Below, one piece after another: positions 59,261 through 64,000 of a stretch of 64,000 bases of DNA. Numbering within the stretch: the first letter of the stretch is position 1; every line of letters begins with the position of its first letter. The notes beneath the pieces were generated by a model. The model did not search any database and was not told where the DNA came from. It worked only from the letters and a program-made list of their open reading frames with translations. Both the position numbers and the translations under genes were made by a program. This DNA is from Selaginella tamariscina (taxonomy: Eukaryota; Streptophyta; Lycopodiopsida; Selaginellales; Selaginellaceae): the NCBI GenBank assembly GCA_003024785.1, contig PUQB01000103.1:186001-250000 (forward strand), in the 5' to 3' direction.

Positions 59261-59787
59261 ACTAGAATTTAACTTGGGGACTAGCTATAGCTTGCTTGTA
59301 AGTCTTTGGCACAAAGATATCTCTTTCTTAACTAAACAACAATTAAAACATTGGTTTATGGAGCTTAAGGATTGCTTGCTATATTGTTAGAGGAGATGAA
59401 ACAAAATAAAAGACAGCATTGGATGGACTTGGATTTGAGGTTGCACAAGCACGTTCTTGAGCCTCCTTCCTAAATTTTTTTTTTGCAGCACATACCTCAA
59501 CCTCCTCTCTGTATTGTGCACTAGCCTTTGTCAATTTTGTTGTCATGAAGATTGATGTGTTAAGGGTAGGTCAACTGCCTAGTTGACCAAAAGATTTGCA
59601 CATGTCGCAACTGGGGTACTTGAGGAACTCCCACTTGAGCTAGAACATAATCCACTACTTGAGAAACCTATACCTAGAGATGTCATTGCCGATGTAAAGG
59701 TCACCACTTTAGGGTAAACTTCATTTTTGTCTTCCTCACTATTAGAGAAGTGCACCAATTCTCTTGTAACAGCTAGAGCAGGAAGAG
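59261..59787. other. No gene recognised; probable copia flank
   Basis: A Ser/Gly-rich minus-strand frame (59579-59824) resembles no known domain. It adjoins the copia pieces and may be part of them. Confidence 0.4.
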
Positions 59788-60440
59788 TTGGAATTAGTGC
59801 ATTTAAATGTGTGCAATATGTCAATTGTTTCTAGGGACAAAAAACTCTATTTTCTGACATTTGTGAATGATTATTCAAGAATGGTTGTTGTGAAGTTCCT
59901 CTACAAGAAGTTAAAAATGATTGAACAATTCAAAATTTTTAAAACCCAAACTAAAGTGCATATAGGAAAGAAACAAAAAAATTCAAAAGTGATGGGGGTG
60001 GAGAGTACACCTTCAAAGAATTTGCAAAGTTGTGTGAACATTTTGGAATTCAAAGACAATTTTTTATCTCAGATACTCAATAATAAAATGGTGTGGTAGA
60101 GAGAATTAATAAGACTCTTCAAGAAGGAGCATGTGCACTGTTACGAGACTCATGTTTATCAAAGAATTTTTGGTGTGAAGTTATTTCCATAGAAACTTAT
60201 TTGCACAACATGCAACTGACATCTTTAGTTGCTAGGCATACTTCTTATGAGCTCTAATTTCGTTGTAAACTAGATCTCAGTCACTTAAGGATTTTTGGAT
60301 GCATAGCATACAATGATCACATGAATGCCTATAAGCTCTATAGTTTTAAGTCACACAAGATTTTTCATACTTGAGATATGAATCCAGGACATATGGAACA
60401 ACCAAAATTTCCTTAACTCTTTTACTTTTTGAATTAAATG
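59788..60440 (+). mobile_element. Ty1/copia fossil, integrase core (plus strand)
   Basis: Reads ELVHLNVCNMS, then LYFLTFVNDYSRMVVVKFLY, the copia integrase core start (HxDxxGP...YFxTFxDDxSRxxxxxFL). The downstream part near 60240-60320 resembles the family block HLRIFGCIAY. It is broken by several interruptions. Opposite in orientation to the copia sequence immediately to the right. Confidence 0.75.
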
Positions 60441-60469
60441 GGAAACAAACTAACAAGATAGGAGCTTGT

Positions 60470-61640
60470 CTAAGGATTGCATATTACTTCAAAGAAGCTG
60501 AAAATTTGTAAGCCATGTGTCCTAAGTTGTTTTATGTCTTGTATATTAGTGTGTCCCAACCTCTTATGCCATGTTACCAAGTCAACTGCATGTTGAGGAC
60601 CAACAAATATTGCACATACTAAAGGCTGTTCTAGGTACAACACCTCTCCTTGTAAAAAACACTTCTCATTAGCAAGTTCAATGCCATGCTTTGTAATGAC
60701 AGCATGCTTGATATCAAAACACACACTTCTTGCACATAATAGACATTGCGCTGACAATAATATTTGACCTAATTTTAGTTGCACGTTGATGGAGCCAATG
60801 CCTTTCACACTATGAGAGTCAAATAATTGTGCTTGCCCTCTTTAATTGGGTCCAACTAGTCAAACAGTTCCTTGATGTGAGTCATAAGTTGATTCGCTCC
60901 AAAATCAATCCACACCACTTCAGTTATATTCTTTGTTTTGTTTGATTGATCAAGTTGTATCATGAATAAACAGTCATGGTCTTCATCTTCCTCTTGACCT
61001 TGCAATTTAGCACCTCTTATGTGCATCTTTGGCTCTCTTTACTTGGTCATTTGGACAATCTCTAACATAGTGCCCAAATTCCTTACACGTATTGCAACGC
61101 CCATCATTTTTTTTCTTCTTCCTCTTCTTATTGGCATTTCCTTTGCTATTGGCACCTCCCTCCACTTTCTAAGGGCCCAATCTGTCCCAAATAATTTTCT
61201 TGTTTTGTTATTCTTAGGACTAGCAACAATGTTATCTGGTTTAATGCTAGAGATTTTTTAGAATAACTAGGTTGAAAGAAATTACTAAAGTTCACTACCT
61301 CAATCACAATTTCATCAAACTTCTTAGTAGCATATGCTACAGATGCAAGCTTCTGAGTGTCACTTGACAAGTCCTAAATGAAGACTGTAACCATGTTACT
61401 ATCTTCAACCTTGGTAGTATACTACTCTTTAATCTGTTGAACCATATCTTTAATTTTGTTGGCAAAGACCTCATTTTCTTCATATGAACCTTTCTTCATT
61501 TGTCAAAACTTAGTTTTCAAGTCTACAAGAGTAAATCTACATGTCTTACACAAATTTGCTTTGAGAACCTTTTAATTTTCATAAATTGTATTAGAGTTAT
61601 CAAGTTGGCACCTGAAAACTATTTATAAATCTATTTAGTA
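60470..61640 (-). mobile_element. Ty1/copia fossil, gag to pre-integrase (minus strand)
   Basis: On the minus strand from right to left: gag remains near 61146-61620, a zinc knuckle CNTCKEFGHYVRDC near 61055-61097 (CX2CX4HX4C, intact), a protease region near 60840-60980, and the GAG-pre-integrase block (DLVTWHKRLGHTNIQDIKQL) near 60520-60580. Several interruptions. With the plus-strand integrase at 59788 it forms a head-to-tail-broken, inverted pair: either two elements or one rearranged element. Confidence 0.75.
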
Positions 61641-62400
61641 TGCCAAACTAATGTGGACTTAGATTGGAACTCTATAAAACAGAAAGAATTTTATAAAATA
61701 AAACAATACATCTAAATGCATTAAGCGAGACTTCGTTATGTTTATCATTATTACATATAGAGGCTCAACAGTGAATTTCAATAAGTAACAATAATTAATC
61801 TTGATAAAACAAATAATAATATTAAAATCACCCTAGGTACACTTACAAGGGACATGTATATAAGCAACATAAAGAGGTTGCGTGTGCTTGCATGCATGTG
61901 TGTGTGTTTGTTTATTACAATAGATATGACAAAAAGTACACATTTACAACCACCTTATTAAAATCAAAGACACATACATACACACATACAGTTCCATTAG
62001 AGGAAGTACACATAACCTTAGTTAAGGGACTTCTAAAATAGCATCGCCTAAAGACAACTTGATAAAATAATTTAAGTATAAACTTTGAAAATGAAAAACT
62101 TATATGTGACAAGGTTACAGTAAATCTAATGTGACATTGCTCCTGTTGGCAAAAGATTTCATCGATAATAATCATAACCACGGTACAGCTTGAATAGTCT
62201 AAAGTCTTTTAAATTCATTATCTAAATTTGAAATTTCTTGATATACACAAAATCTATGTTATAAATGTTTTAATGTAATAATTTGCCACACAAGTAGAAA
62301 TGCCATGTATTACAGCAAGAGCCCTGTTTTGTTTTTTTTTTTGAAAAGAAATCTTTTTCATTTATTTTTAAAAACTTAATTTTGCTAACGTACATGTTCA
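61641..62400. other. No gene recognised (AT-rich)
   Basis: AT-rich with no supported frame; flank of copia fossil and GC island. Confidence 0.6.
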
Positions 62401-62404
62401 AAAA

Positions 62405-62740
62405 TTTTTTGAACAGACCCCACGTTCCCATGCGACCGCAGCACCAAAAAGACACCCCGAATGCCCATTCGAAGCCGGCGGGTTGGCCCCCCGGGTGGCT
62501 CGTTGGCCCTCGCGCACCACTGCATCCGCGGGCGCCAATGGTACACGTTGGGAAACGGTTTGGTTCGGTGTACGGTTGCAGCTAACAATGTTGATCCAGA
62601 ATGTGTTGTTGACTCCAATATCCCAGGTATCGGAAGGATGTCTATGTCTATCCGATGACATTCATTGCTCGTTGGTAGACACTCGTTATCAACCAGCTTT
62701 GGGTAGGCCCATAGCCGTTCATGATTCATAAACACAGTGG
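62405..62740. other. GC-rich island upstream of PYD1
   Basis: An abrupt GC-rich, CpG-rich block (ccccccgggtggctcgttgg near 62490-62510). Both strands stay open over 200-350 bp, which GC-rich DNA does by chance. The longest frame, on the minus strand (62385-62735), has no recognisable domain. Its position 240-570 bp upstream of the PYD1 start fits a promoter-proximal or captured segment. Confidence 0.4.
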
Positions 62741-62978
62741 TAGTAAGAAGAAATCTTCCATTCCAGGGATGTGAGAACTATGGCATTCTGGAGACTGAGA
62801 GGCATTCCTTATTGACTGTTCATATGATGTTGTGAGATCAGTAAAGGTCTGAATCATTCTTTCTCATAGTGGGACTAATTTATAGCTATTCATATTTTAG
62901 TAATGACACGTGTTCGAGAGAATCGAACCGGGAATCACGTTTTTAAGTATATCGCAATTTCAAGGGTTCCTTTATTTC

Positions 62979-63485
62979 ATGGCGCAGGCAATCTCTGTTG
63001 AATTTCCAGCTGATGTGCACAGGAGAGGGCTGGTCGATCGGCGTCCTGTATTCAATCGTGCTTCAAGGGCGGTGATTGCATGTTCGAATTCTGATCCTGA
63101 TTTGAGTCTCACTGTGAACGGGTTGAAGCTCCCTAATCCGTTCGTAATTGGATCGGGTCCTCCAGGGACCAATTATACTGTAATGAAGAAGGCCTTTGAT
63201 GAAGGCTGGGGCGCTGTCATTTGCAAAACTGTAAGTTCTGTACAACGAAAAAGTATATTCAATTTACAATTATAAACTGTGTAAACTGAATATACTTTCC
63301 TTGTCTCTCTATGTATATGCACATGTCTTACTTGTTAGGAACTCTAAGCCATGATCTAAAAATATAAGTTTATTTTTGTCCTTGAAGACGTCAACTGCAT
63401 CTATATATCACATTTATAATACGTTAAATATATTAGATCATGTTGTACAAACGCATCCCATGTGATCGTCTTTGCATTTTGTACT

Positions 63486-63555
<70 letters not shown>

Positions 63556-64000
63556 CTGATTGTGAATGTTATGTGTATCAGTTGTCTTTAGACTCGACAA
63601 AGGTGATAAATGTCACACCAAGATACGCCCGACTACGTGGAGGAAATGGGGGACCAAAGGATGTAATTGGGTGGGAAAACATCGAGCTTATTAGTGACCG
63701 GCCTTTTGAGACAATGCTCTCTGAGCTACGGAGACTTAAACAGGAGTATCCTGACCGTGTTTTGATAGGCTCAATTATGGAAGAGTATGACAAAGATGCC
63801 TGGGAAGAAATTATTGAGAGAGTGGAGGCAACTGGAGTTGTAAGTTCGTTTACATACATGTTATATGTGTGTGTGTGGTGTGTGTGTGTGTAATATATGC
63901 TTGTACACACACTTTCTCCACGTATATAAGTAAAGCTTGTTTCCAGGATGCATTGGAGATCAACTTCTCCTGTCCACATGGAATGCCGGAGCGGAAAATG
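62979..64000 (+). CDS. PYD1: Dihydropyrimidine dehydrogenase (NADP+), plastid; first three exons, truncated by the window
   Basis: Catalyses the first, rate-limiting step of uracil and thymine breakdown: NADPH-dependent reduction to the dihydropyrimidine. Exon 1 62979-63230 begins MAQAISVEFPADVHRR and holds a transit-peptide-like N-terminus (basic, Ser/Ala/Val) before LTVNGLKLPNPFVIGSGPPG, a strong family match at the FMN-barrel entrance, and ends GWGAVICKT. Exon 2 63582-63839 reads LSLDSTKVINVTPRYARLRG...VEATGV. Exon 3 starts at 63947 with DALEINFSCPHGMPERKM and leaves the window. Donors GTAAG at 63231 and 63840 and acceptors at 63581 and 63946 keep phase 0. The plant enzyme is DHODH-like only and lacks the Fe-S extensions of the animal enzyme. 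Intron 1 carries a (TA)n microsatellite. Confidence 0.97.
63489..63552. repeat. (TA)n microsatellite in PYD1 intron 1
   Basis: Uninterrupted TA run of about 62 bp, ending about 30 bp before the exon 2 acceptor, so length changes could move the branch-point region. Confidence 0.95.

Noticed and set aside
62382-62735. Overlapping frames on both strands in the GC-rich island as genes
   Set aside because: GC-rich DNA stays open by chance; no recognisable domain, start context or splice pattern.

Overview
The window looks like nuclear DNA of a land plant, probably a seed-free vascular plant (lycophyte or fern). The host genes are plant-type: a pentatricopeptide repeat protein with a long run of 31-residue repeats and an E-type tail, the 5' end of plastid dihydropyrimidine dehydrogenase (PYD1), GT-AG introns, and telo-box-like motifs near two host start regions. 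Most of the 64 kb is AT-rich intergenic DNA and transposon fossils. The species assignment is inference.

Layout. From 1 to 8.1 kb there are two minus-strand Ty3/gypsy elements of one broad lineage (E1 and E2). Between them lies a tandem array built from the zinc-binding segment of an integrase. From 8.1 to 18 kb there are degraded repeats, a possible LTR element without recognisable genes, a perfect 21-bp hairpin, a minus-strand coding trace of unknown origin and a hAT transposase fossil. From 18.4 to 21.1 kb there is a local repeat cluster with a 105-bp tandem repeat. A young Ty3/gypsy element (E4) lies at 21442-26313, with 161-bp LTRs that are almost identical.

A minus-strand CTD-phosphatase-like (FCP1/SCP fold) gene with one apparent frameshift lies at 27.9-28.5 kb. 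A copia remnant follows, then E3 (31275-34510), an older relative of E2. The PPR gene fills 35872-37902. E5 (38135-43298), an older sister of E4, lies about 230 bp upstream of its start. A third gypsy family (E6) lies at 44.1-46.9 kb, and a PIF/Harbinger-like element with perfect 27-bp ends at 47398-48233.

At 49.7-53.1 kb two genes are arranged head to head. The left one encodes an unrecognised multi-exon protein. The right one is a PP2C-like gene that lacks the metal-binding motifs and is probably a pseudogene. A second Harbinger-like MITE, copia pieces on both strands, the C-terminal part of a hAT transposase and GC-rich islands follow. PYD1 starts at 62979 and runs off the right edge.

Host functions seen: organelle RNA processing (PPR), protein dephosphorylation (one candidate enzyme, one apparently dead fold) and pyrimidine breakdown (PYD1). 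Nothing shows these genes working together. The most unusual signals are a self-priming signature in E1, two other gypsy families that appear to use tRNA-Ala, the integrase-derived satellite and the degenerate PP2C-like gene. No tRNA, rRNA or CRISPR feature was seen, apart from a tRNA-like SINE-type head near 2.7 kb.
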